Shown: one piece after another, positions 13,435 through 26,439 of the stretch | Position numbering within the stretch: the first letter of the stretch is position 1 | Layout of the letters: every line of letters begins with the position of its first letter | Assembly (NCBI GenBank): GCA_013399305.1 | Contig: VXAI01000021.1 | Coordinates: 4,527,874 to 4,591,873, forward strand | Direction: 5' to 3' | Length of the DNA stretch: 64,000 bases | Origin: Rostratula benghalensis | Taxonomy: Eukaryota; Chordata; Aves; Charadriiformes; Rostratulidae | The notes under the pieces: model-generated | Told to the model about the DNA's origin: nothing | The model's input: the letters and a program-made list of their open reading frames with translations, nothing else | Databases searched by the model: none | Made by a program: the position numbers and the translations under genes

Positions 13435-13500
13435 GAAACTTAGTATTCCTTAACTCTCAATAATGGCGAAACTTAGTATTCCTTAACTCTCAATAATGGC
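13435..13500. repeat. Exact 33-bp tandem duplication
   Basis: Two identical, directly adjacent 33-bp copies occupy 13435-13467 and 13468-13500. Each runs from GAAACTTAGT to CAATAATGGC. There is no third copy and no mismatch between the two. Confidence 0.97.
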
Positions 13501-13894
13501 AAAAATAATACCATTCACCATCTTTCAGACAGAAGAACCACAGAACCCCCACCCCTGCTCACTATGTCAGCTTTTCTGACACATTATTCTTTAAAACACA
13601 CATATATTATGGTTACTTAGGTGAAATACATAAATGATTCACCTTCATTGACATCTCCCTGTGTTTAGAGAAAATCTTCCTAAGCATTCAGCAGATTAAT
13701 TTGTAGACTATATTTTTTTAAATATTAAAATAAGGAAAGTAAGAAGTGTGGTCATTGCTAATTAGCTATTAGGAATCATATTCCAGACAGCAGTCACTGA
13801 ACTCCTAAAACAACTTGAAAATTTCCATTTTGTTTCCCCATTACTGAAAAAAATTACGCCTACAAAATAAAAACAGCCATAATAAGTCAGACAG

Positions 13895-13917
13895 AAAAAA
13901 AAAAAAAAAAAAAAAAA
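13895..13917. repeat. Poly-A run of 23
   Basis: An uninterrupted run of 23 A on the plus strand. It lies about 70 bp from the proximal end of an old CR1/L3-like copy. I see no retropseudogene attached to it. Confidence 0.9.
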
Positions 13918-13984
13918 CAACTGTGTAGCCCATTATCCTGCTCCCAACATAGCCATTAGGAGATGCATAAGGAAAGATTATAAG

Positions 13985-15460
13985 AGCATGGCAATAGCTG
14001 AGCAATCCCTCCTTCCCATCTTCTGGCAATTAGTGGTTTTGGAACTTCCTAAGTTGTGTCTGAACAGGATGTTTTTACAATTCATGAAACAAAAGCAGCC
14101 ATTAATCCCTTTTGGAACTCAGTTAAACTTTTGGCTTTTACAACATCTAGTGGCAGCATCTCACATTGTTTGATTATTTTCTGTATGAAAAAGTGTTTCA
14201 TATTTGTTTGTTTTAATCTTGCTGCCTGGAGATATTAACACAAGCTCTTTGGTTCTTGTTTACCAAAATATACTGAAATGATAGTTCCACATTCACCCTC
14301 TTCATGTAATTCATTATTTTATTTGCTCTACGCTATCTTCTTTCAGTTATCTTATATCCAAAGTAGAGAAACTATCTAGTCTATCACCATATAGAAGTGA
14401 TCCCAATCCTCTGATCACAGAACCATATGGGGTTGGAAAGAGTCTTTGGAGGTCATCTAGACCAACCCCCCTATCTAAGCAGATCCTCCTAGAGCAGGTT
14501 GCACAGGCAGGTTTTGAATGTCTCCAGAGACAGAGACTCCACCACTTCTCTGGGCAGCCTGTTCCAGTGCTCCGCCACCCTCAAAGTGAAGAAGTTCCTC
14601 CTCATGTTTAGATGGAACTTCTTGTGTTCAACTTTGTGCCCATTTTTTCTTGTCCTCTCACTGGGCACCACTGAAAAAAGACTGGCCCCTTCCTCTTGAC
14701 ACCCAACCATTAAGTATTTCTAGGTGTTGGTCAGATCCCCCCTCAGTCTTGTCTTCTCCAGACTAAAAAGACCCAAGTTTCTCAACCTTTCCTCATAAGA
14801 GAGATGCTCCAGGCCTCTAATCATCTTGGTGGTCTTCTGCTGTACCCTCTTCAGCAGTCCCCTATCCTTCCTGAACTGGGGAGCCAGAACTGGACACAGG
14901 ACTCCAGATGGGGCCTCACCAGGGCAGAGTAGAGGGGTAGGATAACCTCCCAACTCCTCACTGACTCTCCCTCACCTTTTCTAAAAGCCTTTTCCAGTTT
15001 TCCTACATCCTAAGATGTGATGGGAAGAACAGCACACAATATCCAAGATTCAGGTAAATTACAGATTTGTACATTTTAAGGACATTTTCTGCACTTTCTA
15101 TATTTTCCAAGTATTCCCAAAATTAGATTTCTCTTTTACTTGTTTTCCAGATAGCTGTTTCATTTTTATCTTCCAGAAAACCTATTACTTTTTATTTTCT
15201 TTTCCATGAGTGATAACACAAGATTTAGTTTGCTATTCTGTATGCAGGATGAAAGATACTGTTCTTTAGTTCCCTTCCCTGCCTCACATGTGCTACTTTT
15301 ATGTGTAATTAACACATAATGTCTTCTGGAATTTTACATTTCAGTGACTCAATATTGGTTTTTTGTTTGCATATTATTTTAAATTGACCTGAACAGTTTT
15401 ATATCAGCTGGAAGTGTTGCCCTGCTATCATAGCTATTTTCCAGGAAGACTGGTTTGAGT
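13985..15460 (-). mobile_element. Old, diverged CR1/L3-like LINE copy, interrupted
   Basis: On the plus strand this reads as the reverse complement of an ancient CR1 type shared by turtles and other amniotes (L3-like). Recognisable blocks in order are the TTTTGGCTTTTACAACATCT block near 14120, TATGAAAAAGTGTTTCATAT followed by TTTGTTTGTTTTAATC near 14185-14220, and the degraded CTATCTTCTTTCAGTTATCT region near 14330. After the inserted young CR1 come AAAGCCTTTTCCAGTTTTCC and GAACAGCACACAATATCCAAGATTC near 14985-15050. Last is the TTTTATATCAGCTGGAAGTG block near 15400. Divergence is high. A young CR1 interrupts it at about 14412-14960. Boundaries are approximate. Confidence 0.7.
14412..14960 (-). 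mobile_element. Young CR1 LINE copy inserted in an older CR1
   Basis: Starts at the low-coordinate end with the CR1 3' terminus (TGATCACAGAACCATATGG, GGTTGGAAAGAG). It continues through GGCAGCCTGTTCCAGTGCTC to GGGGCCTCACCAGGGCAGAG. On the minus strand it encodes stretches typical of the CR1 reverse-transcriptase C-terminus, such as [20 protein letters not shown] and [20 protein letters not shown], and, nearer the 3' end, [15 protein letters not shown]. The frame is broken and the copy is 5'-truncated, so it is not active. The 5' boundary is approximate. Confidence 0.93.
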
Positions 15461-17404
15461 GTAAGGGACCTTACTGGTGTGATTTTCCCCAGTTGTGTTT
15501 AACTGACCAACAGTAGCTGAGTAAATAGCAGAGATCCTGATGTATATAGTTAGTGGTCCACCAGCTGGAATTTCTGAACTTCTGAATTTAGTATGTCATG
15601 GCATATTGACAAAAAAGCAATTTATCTAGACTCTCCACCATAAAAGCAACATTTCATGTAAAAATAGCAGTAAAAATAATGCAGTACAAAATAAAAATTC
15701 AAAGGAAAGTCTCCAGCATTTCTTCAAAGTCATTCTATTTTAATTAAGGTTGTAAAATACTTGATGAAGTTTTCAAGAGCACTCAAGAGAACCTGAATAA
15801 CTAGGAATATGAATAGTCTGAATTCTAGTGTACTTGCCAAAAAACAGTCTTTTTAAAATTATGTTATTTTGACAAAATCATTTGATGTCACTGGCTGAGA
15901 CCAACTTAGATCAACAGCATTTTAAAAGTATATTGTTCCAAAAGATGCTCAGAGCTAGTTTCATACTAATTTCTGCACTATATAACACATTGCAGGCAAA
16001 CATCATCCTAGAGAAAGACACACTAAAAAAGAAGTAAACCCATTTAAAGAAAAGGCCATATTCTCAGTTCTGTTAGCAGCATTTGTCTTCTTTTTTGTTA
16101 TTTTCTATCACCCAGTAAGTAGCTTGCTAACTAATGAATCACAACATCTTTAGGATAGACAAGATGGATAGACATCTAAAGGACTGCTCTGTCTCATGTT
16201 GGTGCTACATGAATACAAAAGTGAAGAATTGGTAACTAGATCATTTGTTTAAAACCTCCAGCTTGGAGTGCTCTACCACAATTTTACTGGCAGAGCACAC
16301 ACTTCTTTTTTTAAATTGCAAATGTTACAATGAAAAAGAGTTATACCTCCATTTCAGCACTGAGTTTCACTAAGTGCAAAAGTTTCACGGTTTATAACAT
16401 TGTGTTGAAGTCTGAGCTGATCGATTTGTGTGAATAATTCCAGTGGTCATATTTGTAAAGTGAAAAGATTTTGGCTGAGGCAAATTTTGTTTTTGAGACT
16501 TCCTAGCATTTTTATTCATTTTCACCTGTTATGGCAGATTTATTGCCAATCCTAATGATAGCATTTAGTACAGCTTCCAGATAAGCCTACAATGAAAGTC
16601 AATGCCAAATCTTACAAGTACGCTCAAATTTATTATTCTAATTAGAGCTAGGTAATTAATTGGCAACAAACAATTTCTTGAATGGATTTATCCCACTCTT
16701 TGAACATAAATCTTCTCTAATTTTTTTCTAATTCATCTTTTCAAAATTATTCATAGGTACCCAATATACCCAGGGCCAGTTTCTACGTCAATAGAATGGA
16801 CAGGAGAACACAACTCTCAGTGGAAGGATTTAGTGCAGAGCCATAGAGGTGGTTCTTACTTATCCTCAAGGTGCTTTAGACAATATTAATTGCATAAAAG
16901 AGCCCTGTAATTTAATTATATCAAATTTGCACTCATTTAGGATAAAAAAAAAAAACAAAAAAAACCCCCAAAAATATAAACCCAGCTAGAGAGTTAGCTT
17001 AGAAGATACAGAACAGCTGGAAGGTAGCTAAAAATCGGATTCCTGATATTTAAGTGAACACATTTGCTTTTTAGATCATTCCTAAGGTTACAGAAGTCTA
17101 TGAATATTTGGTATTTGTAATTGATGTGGCAAGTTAAAAGATTAGCTAGATGATTTGCACTGTGTTCTTTTTCCCCTCCTTGATTTTACTTTCTTTTCCA
17201 GTAGATCATCAACAACCCAAATTCACTAGTTAAGAGAGGAGTCTAGTATGAGTTATATAAACACTTAAAGAACACCAATAAAAGCAAGTTAGTCCCTAGT
17301 TTTCAAAAAAAGTTAAGTCTATATTAAAATTATATTTTAATCTATTTCAATGATTATTCACTTGTTACAGTTACTAAAGTCGAATAATTTTCCCAAATGA
17401 AGTC

Positions 17405-17722
17405 AGTAACAGTAACCATCTAGGTTGGAAAAGACCTTTAGGATCACCAAGTCCAAATGTTAACCTAACACTGCCAAGTTCACCACTAAACCATGTCCCC
17501 TAAGCACCACATCTACATGTCTTTTAAATACCTCCAAGGATTGTGATTCAACCACTTCCCTGGGCAGCCTGTTCCAATGCTAGACAACTCTTTCGGTCAA
17601 GAAATTTTTCCTGCTATCCAACCTAAACTGCCCCTTGTGCAAATTGAGGCTGTTTCTTCCTCCCTTATCATTTGCTCCTTAGGAATAGAGACTAACTCCC
17701 TCCTTTGCTACTTTTCTGGTAA
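17405..17722 (-). mobile_element. CR1 LINE fragment (a different subfamily)
   Basis: Plus-strand landmarks are ATCTAGGTTGGAAAAGACCT, GATCACCAAGTCCAA, CTAAACCATGTCCC, ACTTCCCTGGGCAGCCTGTT and the CTGCCCCTTGTGCAA end region. The phrase with ATCACCAAGTCCAAATGTTAACCTAAC marks a CR1 subfamily distinct from the copies at 14412 or 58712. The 147-codon open frame that starts inside it (17577-18020, plus strand) is antisense and runs out into unrelated sequence. Confidence 0.88.
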
Positions 17723-18997
17723 CATATCTATGGGTCTCTTCACCTTACCTGCAACCAACTATGGTCCCTCCTTGTCATTTACTGAAAATTCAGTACCACC
17801 AAATTCAGTTCATGATCCAAACTCTGGGAAAACGGTGTTATTCAAGCCATCAGCCTCCTCAAAATCAGTGCTACTGATTCTCCATAAAGGAAATATGTCA
17901 AAACCACAAACAGTTTGTCCCTTGTTAAGCATCCATCTAGCTTCTGCAGGGACATCAAATGAAAATCAGCCTGTGAAACTTAAAACTAAATATTTGTGGT
18001 CCAGCTACTGCATTTTGTGAAATATTATGCATTTACCAATTTGTCCATAAGGAAAGTAAAAACACTATAAACACTTGTAACATAAAAGGTACGATGTGTA
18101 AATTAATTGTAGCTCCATCACACCTATCTAAAAGGCCACACAAATCATTTAGTGTTAAGTGCTGCACCAATGTTCTTCTCAGATCTTTATGTTTTTCTGA
18201 GAAATCCTCGCTGTAAGTTGTCTCTCTAAAAACGTCTGGAAATATTATACCATCCCAGAATTACTGGCACACTATAGAACATATGGAAGACACAATATAA
18301 AGTCACAGACCAATTCAGGTTGCTGATTAGTTTACGTAAAATCTAGAATAAAGTTATCAAATCTTAATTTCCTCTACAAGGTTAGAGTTTAAGTATGCTA
18401 GGCCCTTTCCATCCTCTGTCGACTGAAGGTACAGGCAGGAAACAAAAGGATTAGTTCAGACTGGGTTTAGGGATTTTTACTTTGTGTCCAGTACATTAAA
18501 TTGTTAAAACAGCTGCTGTCTTGACAAGCACACAAGCCACTGACTTCACTGAAAGTAAAGCCAGCAGCAAAACAGAATATAATTTCTTGTCGGGAAAGGA
18601 AGAAAATGCTAAATAAACCCTGCTATCAGCAAATTAGTGATAGCATAAGGCTGCTAATTGGCTTGCTTACAGGGAAAGCTGAACAAACAGTATGCTAATA
18701 TTGTCATAATGATCACCAACCAAAAAGATCTATTGAATCTATGTTTAGTTAGTTTTATTAATTCATATTTGCAATGAATACTATTGCACTTGTAGTGTCA
18801 TTATAAACTAATAAACTGACTAAATTTTCCAAAAGCAATTAGCCTGGTGAACCCTGTAATACTGGTATATTCGGATTTAATGAAACCATTATGGATTCAG
18901 ATTAGACCTCATGGACTTCGAGCCAGTTTAAGGAATCCACCAGATTTAGCAGCAGTTTTAGCCACTCTACAATTCAGACAATATAGAAGATTTGGGG

Positions 18998-19022
18998 AAA
19001 AAAAAAAAAAAAAAAAAAAAAA
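18998..19022. repeat. Poly-A run of 25
   Basis: An uninterrupted run of 25 A, preceded by GATTTGGGG. The sequence before it (18847-18995) is open on the plus strand but shows no protein family I recognise, so this is not clearly a processed pseudogene tail. Confidence 0.9.
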
Positions 19023-22000
19023 GATTAAAACTAGCAACACAGTATAACAACTATCAGAATGAGTTGGTAAAAATCCCCTAACTAGTGGCATTCAAATAAG
19101 AAAGCAGAATCTAATCAAACTAGGGATTTAAGCACTTGCTTATATAATTTTGCAGAAGGCAGAGGACTGAAAATGAAATCTCATGTCAGCAAATCCACTA
19201 TTCTTATACCAGAAGCAACTGGATCAGATAATTTGTTCATAAATGGTCTAAAAATTAACTCTGAAAATAATTCATTGTGGGCTCAAAACTGTTCTATTAA
19301 ATGACTGTTCTAGAACTGCATTACTTCAATGGTTAGAAATATTTTATTTCTGATCTAAATTTCTTAAGAGACAATTCATTCCCATTACATTTCTTCTTTC
19401 CTTTTAAATAAGAATTTATCTTCCTAGGCATTTCCAGAAAGCAAACGCGTGGTCTTAGATTCTGTTTTGCAAGACTTCATAAGCAAAATTCTTTAGCTTC
19501 CTTTTCCTAAACACCTTGGTAATCCCAAACTCTTCACTAGAATTTTTCCTGAATTTCTCTTCTCTTCCTTTTCCTTTCTAGTTATCTCTAATTCCACCCT
19601 CTCTCACTCCTTACATATAAACCTTATGTATTGCTACTTCCCACTTGGAGTTGCTACAAAATTTTGTTAGCAAGTTTAGTAATCTGAATAATAATCTTCC
19701 TAATTTTTGCAGATTATGCTGTGTTTTGCTTCTCTCTCAGATATGGGGTTTTTTTTCCTCTTTCCATACACTTGACAGAGTTTAAATGAGATGGTTAATG
19801 TTTCTGTCTACCCCGAAAATTAAGTCGTTGTTCAGTCTTTTAATATCTATTACTTACTATTACACAAAGTCAATTTTTCTTACCTTCTTTTCTTTTCATC
19901 TGCAGTTAATAAATTCAGATAGTACTTATACATATTAAATCACTTTTCTGAACAAATGTCTCATTGGAAAAAGTGTAACTAACTGTATATACTAAACTAG
20001 AGCTCTAGATAGTCAAATCACATCTTAAAAGTTTATTTAATAGACACAAACTTTCTGTGTTAGTCTACTCACCTGGAGTCTTTCTTATGCTCCAGAGTAA
20101 CACCAATTGCTCTCTGTGTGTACATGCACACATATGCGTATGACATTTCCCTTCTCTACACGCTACAGCCCTTCCAAAAACACTGTCTCACTCCTGCCTT
20201 TGGAATGTGCTTCAAAATTCTGATTTCTCTTTCCTTTCCCTCCTTCTGCTGATACTACTATTTTATTCTTTCTGCCTACGTATCCACTGCTGAGTCGCCA
20301 GAGAGAGACTCCTGAGCCAAGCAGAAGCAGATATTTGCATTCCATTTGCTTTACACAACCAGACTTGTATTTTCTGAATTACTTAAAGCTTGCCTGGCTC
20401 TCCAGACACAATAAATTCAGTCAGAGCAGCAGAGTGATCATAGAATGTTTACAGTTGTAGAGGACAGAGCCCTTGAATAGAAAATTCAGAAAGCGGGATC
20501 CATTCTTTGCTTTCTTAGTAATATTCTAACAAGCTTTGGCACCTTCTGCTAGACTGTGTCTTTCTCATCCGCCTGGGGTACACACTGACCCTTGCTTCTG
20601 CACTGTTGTGCAGTGTTCTGACCTTGACTGGAGCTTCCAGATGCTACTGTAACAAATGTAGTGGAGAAATGCAAAAATCTTAAGTTTTTCAAACCAATCC
20701 TGAGAGGAGTTCTGAAGGCTAAATTGCAAAAGGAGAAAGGAAATGAGTGGCTATCTTTACTTATATAAAGTTGCTTTTGAAGAAGCAACAACAGCTGAAG
20801 TGTGAATGCCTGAGCTAGAACAGTCTCATTAAAATATAAAATCCAAAGCAATTGATTTCAAGACAAGTTCAGGAGGGTTCTTCAAAATGCTGAATGAGGT
20901 GAGGAAACAACCACAGCCTGGTTTCCTTGTGAAAGTAAAGATGAGTGGGTTAGAAGTCTCATGGATTGCTCATTCGCTAGAAATAATTCATTAGCAAGGA
21001 CTTTTCACCTTACTACTGTTCACAGTAACTCTGGTAATCTCAGATGTAAAAGAGAAGCAAGGGAGAGAGCAAATCTTGCTGACAAGAGCCCCATTGCACA
21101 AGTGTCGATCTCCATCTTCAGAAGGGAGCAGGTGAAAAGAATTACATACCATGGAGGACAGAACAGGGTGGCTTTTACAGGGACTGAGAATATTTCAAAT
21201 GATGATGTGAAAAGAGAAAAAAGATCTCTTCTTTCCCCCACCCCCTCTTAGTGAGTAGGATGAAACAGCATATCTATTTCTTCCTCTTAATTTAGTGAGA
21301 GGAGGGTTTGGGTCACTGTCACTGAATCTCTAGTACAAATGAGTTATCCATGATTCATAAGGGTATGCAGGCTCCATATACTGTAGTGCATTCAAAACAG
21401 AACAATTATGTTTTCCAGAAAAAAGCATCATTCCAGTATCATTGCACAAAAGTAAGCCAATTATCCCTTCTTAATTATTTATTTAACATTAATAAAATCT
21501 TATTGGCCATGAAAGGAACCTGGGAAACAGCTAACAGCAGCAAAAAACTGTAGTGAACTCCATTGTTGTGCAATAATACATCCCAGGTTCAATGTATTAC
21601 CCTCTGGCACCAAATATAAATAAATGGGTATTTTATGCGAGTATAATATTGCATTAAAAAACAATTAAAGAATAAGTGGAACTAGGTTTTTGTCCTGCTA
21701 TAATGCTTTATGATACCTCACAGTATAGCAAGCAAATTGGATGTGAAAATGTATCCGAAATGGAAGCAAGGAAATATTCCATAATATTAAGTCTCTTATA
21801 CTCACCAGTCTTAGCCAAAGAAATTTGCTTCATATAAATTACTGTGATATAACAGAACTTCCTCACAAGTGGGAAATACATGTGTAATACACACACCAAA
21901 ATCATGGTTTATTCATGGAATATTCTCTTTTACTTTCCCTTTGTCAGTCTCTATTATGAGAGTGAAGTCTTCAGAGGAAGGAAAAAACTCTCTGTGCATT

Positions 22001-22948
22001 TTTCAAGTGTCTGACTAACAATCCTTTCCTGCTGCCATTGTATAGCTATAAAGTAAGATAACTGACTTCACCATACAGAAAAGCAAATGCAGTTGATTGG
22101 GTTTTCTGTGATTTCTATGTTCTAATGTTTTCCAGGGTGCAAGAATAAATCAGTATCGCTTTATTAAAGGATTTTCATTACTTCATAAAGTGTTCAAAAG
22201 CATATGCTCAAGAGTTTCTCAAAGTCTATCAGTGCTCACATAAAATATACTTTTTTTATAACTGTAATTCTACATGATGCAAACTCACTCCTATAATTGA
22301 ATCAGTGAAAACAACAGCAAATATCTTCTGCCTGCACTTTGCCAGATGTGTACTGACAACAAAATCTGTGTGCTTAAGTCTTTGCTTTTCCCTTCTGTCT
22401 CCACCTTTTTCCCACCACCTCAATCTTCCAGACATCTGACCTGATCTCTGAAGTTTTGAAGACTTGAGATATTCCAGATGATGCTATTCAGGTCAAAGAG
22501 TGATAGCGAGGCTTGGGAGAGCAATACTGATAGAAGTGTCATTGGTCCTACTCAGACTGGGGAGGGATGGGAAAACATCCTCTTCCTGTATTCAGGGAAT
22601 ATCACCTTTGTCTTACTACACTTTTGACCTATTAAATATATGGTTGGATTTTCCATCAAGCTTGACCTTACTAGAACTAGTCTTTCCTGTACTTCACAGC
22701 TGCCTAGAATGATGGCTGGTAATAATAGGAGTAAAACCATGACAGAGTATATGCCAATCAAGTAATTTTCTTACTTTTGCCCATATTGTATGCATATTCT
22801 CACTTGTAGAAATGCACACTTTAAATTGACCATGTTTCATATGATGAAAAGTAACTGCTAGATTCATGAGACTGTAGACCAGGTATCAAAAGGCTCTTTA
22901 ACATGTCAGACCTAGAAATGGCTGGCTGTTTTCTGAGCAATTCTTCCA

Positions 22949-22982
22949 TTTTTTTCTTTTTTTTTTTCCTTTTTTTTTTTTT
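22949..22982. repeat. T-rich low-complexity tract
   Basis: A run of T broken by three C positions, ending before GTCAGATC. Low complexity, with no recognisable element on either side. Confidence 0.85.
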
Positions 22983-23228
22983 GTCAGATCAATTTTTCTG
23001 TACCAGACTTGACTTGCAGTCACAATAAACAATGTACATACATGCAAACCATGCTAGTGAAACCCCAGCAGCTGTGGATTAATAACAGGCCAAACATATC
23101 TTGAATCAGACCATTAAGTGATTACTTTAACACATTTTTACTTCATATTCCATCCACGAGCTAATTGCAGTTCTAATGTTAGCCTCATGCAATAGATTCT
23201 GCTGGAACTATTTGCCTGTCAATACAGA

Positions 23229-23248
23229 TATATATATATATGTGTGTT
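23229..23248. repeat. Short TA/TG microsatellite
   Basis: About seven TA units followed by three TG units. Confidence 0.85.
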
Positions 23249-24675
23249 TAAATGCCCTAATATCTTTCTGGATATACTGACCTTGGGTTCAAGCCCCCAT
23301 TTCAAGGGTTTGGGTTTTTTTAAATACAAGCTGTGAGAGGGGAAAATTTTCTTCTGCCAGTTTAAAATACTTCAGTGGAATAGATAAGAAATACTATATG
23401 CAGAGGTAAAACAAATAAATTTGAAATATTTAAAGAGAAGAACCATTTCCCAGCTAAATGTACTCAGAGTTCCTGTTAATTTTGTGTACAATATCTTTGA
23501 GAAAAACAAATGCAAAAACTTAAACAGTCCTACAACACCTTATTTCTTTTCATTTTACTTGCACACCTAGGCTTTTGTGAAATAATCATCCTGTGCCTGC
23601 ATACAAGATTTATTCAACTTTCTACTTTCTATTTCTTGAGAAAAACTACAGAAAAGAGGTTCCTACAGGAACTCTCTAGGCCATGCTAAATAACTTCTGG
23701 GTCATACTTCTGTTAGTTGGATATCCTTTGAACTCTTCTTCACCAGTATGTGGCTTGCTTTACCACTTGCCTACCCCTTCTTCCACAGGTGCCCAATAGT
23801 GACAGCATTCCAGGGACCACAACTTCAGAGGCTCCCAGAAACAAAAGGTTGGAAAATAATCTTAAGGGAAATATCAGCAGTGCTTTGCTGCCTATTAGCA
23901 AAAGGTTGGACTATTTCTGACATAAAAGAATGTCTGAAATCCTAACAGTCTTCTTTTATGTAACCATAATAAATTAGCTAATGTGCACTACATTTATCTG
24001 CTTGAAGTAGGAAAACTTGCCCTAACAAGCTGCAGCAATGTGTACAGACCTCTAATGATAATGGGCTATTTTCACTGTTAAAGCTTTTTGAGATATAAAA
24101 TATAACTAAGCTTACTTCTAGTTATAGATGACTTAAGGACCTAATTTGGGAAGCAGTGCTGCTGTACGCCAGCATAAGACTGATTGGAGGCTATATCTAG
24201 GTTCAAATAAAGCTAAAGTTAATATACCTGAAGAAAACAGGTAATGATTCCTGTATTTCATTTGTGAAATATTATACATGTTCCAGCTTATCAGTTTTAT
24301 CTTTCCTGATTTATTTAATACTGAGGTGATTTTTTTTTTTTTTTTGCCAAAGGTGTTTCTTTGGAGTATGAAACAGGCAATCAGTGGGGAGGTGTATGAA
24401 AAATGTTAAGGGTGGCTTTCCATGTTCTTCATGTGTGCCTCCACTTCTGAAACAAAGACACACTGAGGAATTGAAGGGTCCACATGAAATGCTGAGTAGG
24501 AGGAGAAAGAGAATGATGTGGTATCAAATATGTACAAAGCAAATATAAATGAAGAACAATTTCCCCACACAATCTTGATTTTCCTTGTTACCTGTTCTTT
24601 GTAAGCAATTCTGAGAAAATCTCAGCTCAAGTGTCATTGTCAAAAGCATCGTGCATAACAAAATAGAAAGAGCCT

Positions 24676-25262
24676 CTACAGAGAGACTTGGATAGACTGG
24701 ATTGGTGGGCCAATGTTAATGGTATGACCGTCAACAAGGTCAAATGCCAGGTCCTACACTTGGGCCACAACAACCCCATGCATCACTGCAGGCTTGGGAA
24801 AGTGTGGCTGGAGAGCTGCCTGGCAGAAAAGGCCCTGGGGGTTCAGGCTGACAAGCCAATGAATATGAGCCAGCAGTGTGCTCAGGTGGCCAAGAAAGCA
24901 AATGGCATCCTAGTTTGTATTAGAAATAGTGTGACCAGCACTCTCTACAAATACTTGAAAGGACGTTGTAGAGGGGTTGGTGCTGGTCTCTTCTCACAGG
25001 CAAGTAGCAATAGAACAAGAAATAACAGAGTAGGTTTAGGCTGAACATTAGGAAAGAATTTTTCACAGAAAGAGTGTTCAGACATTGAAATAGGCTGCCC
25101 AGGGAGGTGGCGGAGTCCCCATCCCTGAATGTGTTGAAGAGTCATTTAGATGTGGTGCTGGGGTATACGCCGTAGGAGAGAACTTTATAGAGTAGGACTG
25201 CTGGTTGGACTTGATGATCCCAAGGGTCTTTTCCCAACCTGAATGATTCTACAATTCTATGA
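24676..25262 (+). mobile_element. CR1 LINE copy with an internal deletion
   Basis: Forward CR1. The 5' part reads like the RT C-terminus: [19 protein letters not shown], then [20 protein letters not shown] and [14 protein letters not shown]. At about 24940/24941 it jumps from GTGTGACCAGCA directly to CTCTCTACAAATACTTGAAA, skipping the usual block with the VRPxLEYC and RVQRRATK motifs. The 3' part continues through GGCTGCCCAGGGAGGTGG and CTTGATGATCCCAAGGGTCT to the terminal ATTCTACAATTCTATGA. The copy is truncated and inactive. Confidence 0.93.
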
Positions 25263-25402
25263 CAGAAAAGCATTCCTTGAGACACATTTCAGGGAAAGCA
25301 AGAGAGATCAGTATATGTAAAAAATAAATTCTAACTCTCAAAGAGACTGGATCACTCAAAAATGCACACAAAAGATAGGAGAGACATTAGAGAGAGAATG
25401 GA

Positions 25403-25831
25403 AATCGAGGGATGGAGCACCTCTCCTATGAAGACAGGCTGAGAGAGCTGGGGTTGCTCAGCCTGGAGAAGAGAAGGCTTCGGGGAGACCTTAGACCAGC
25501 CTTCCAGTATCTGAAGAGAGCCTACAGGAGAGTTGGAGAGGGACTCTTTGTCAGGAAGTGTAGTGACAGGACAAGGGATAACAGCTTTAAATTGGAAAAG
25601 GGGAGATTTAGATTAGATACTAGGAAAAAATTCTTTTCTGTGAGGGTGGTGAGACACTGGAACAGGTTGCCCAGGGATGTTGTGGATGCCCCATCCATGG
25701 AACTGTTCAAGACCAGGCTGGATGGGACTGAGCAACCTGCTCTAGTGGGAGGTGTCCCTGCCCATGGCAGAGGATTAGAACTGGATGATCTTTAAGATCT
25801 CTTCCAACTCTAACCATTCTATGATTCTATG
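25403..25831 (+). mobile_element. CR1 LINE 3' fragment
   Basis: Forward CR1 of about 430 bp. It opens in MEHLSYEDRLRELGLLSLEK, and further on reads RHWNRLPRDVVDAPSMELFK. It ends in ACCATTCTATGATTCTATGA, the avian CR1 3' terminal repeat. The remaining 127-codon frame is the end of ORF2 and is well preserved, suggesting a younger copy than its neighbour at 24676. The two copies share orientation and lie 140 bp apart but belong to different subfamilies, judging by their 3' portions. Confidence 0.95.
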
Positions 25832-26439
25832 AAATAAGTTTTTGAAATATATGGAGCCTATTTTATTTCATCCAATGTAGTTATAAGCTGCTTTGTGAAG
25901 ATATGAGAACCTGCACAGATTTGCTAGAATAATAAATGAAATCAAGTTTTCTGTGCTACTGTATTATGAATAGAGTGTGTACTGAATGTATATCATATCC
26001 CTATGCTGTTTCAAATCAAAAAGTCAACTGCTGTTTTCACTTTTAATTGAAAAAGAACACCAGAACTGTCCAAAGACCTTCCCTATTTCTCTCATAAGCA
26101 CACACTTATTCATAAACAGAGAGCAGTATCTTTTTTACATGCTGGAAAGTTCACAAAGATAATAACAGAAATTACTTAAAATTTTGTCTATCATTATAAA
26201 GACAGTAATAAAGCTTTATTACTCCAGTTTCTCACCTCATGAAGATATGAGGCCTGATTCATCCTACATGGCACTAGCAAAGCCTGAGAGTGAATGCAAT
26301 GGCAGAATAGCTCTGACCCTACTGAAGACAAAGCAACTCTCAGTCTGCTTTAGTTGTTACCTCTGGTACTATGTCCTTACAGCACACAAAACACTGGCGG
26401 TGCTGTGTGCCTGCAAACTTCCACACATGCTCTTCTAAC

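Noticed and set aside
17577..18020. A 147-codon plus-strand frame as a gene
   Set aside because: It begins antisense inside a CR1 fragment and continues into unrelated sequence. No family resemblance.
20436..20470. ATCATAGAATGTTTACAGTT as a CR1 3' end
   Set aside because: Only about 30 bases resemble the terminus and the following sequence does not continue as CR1.
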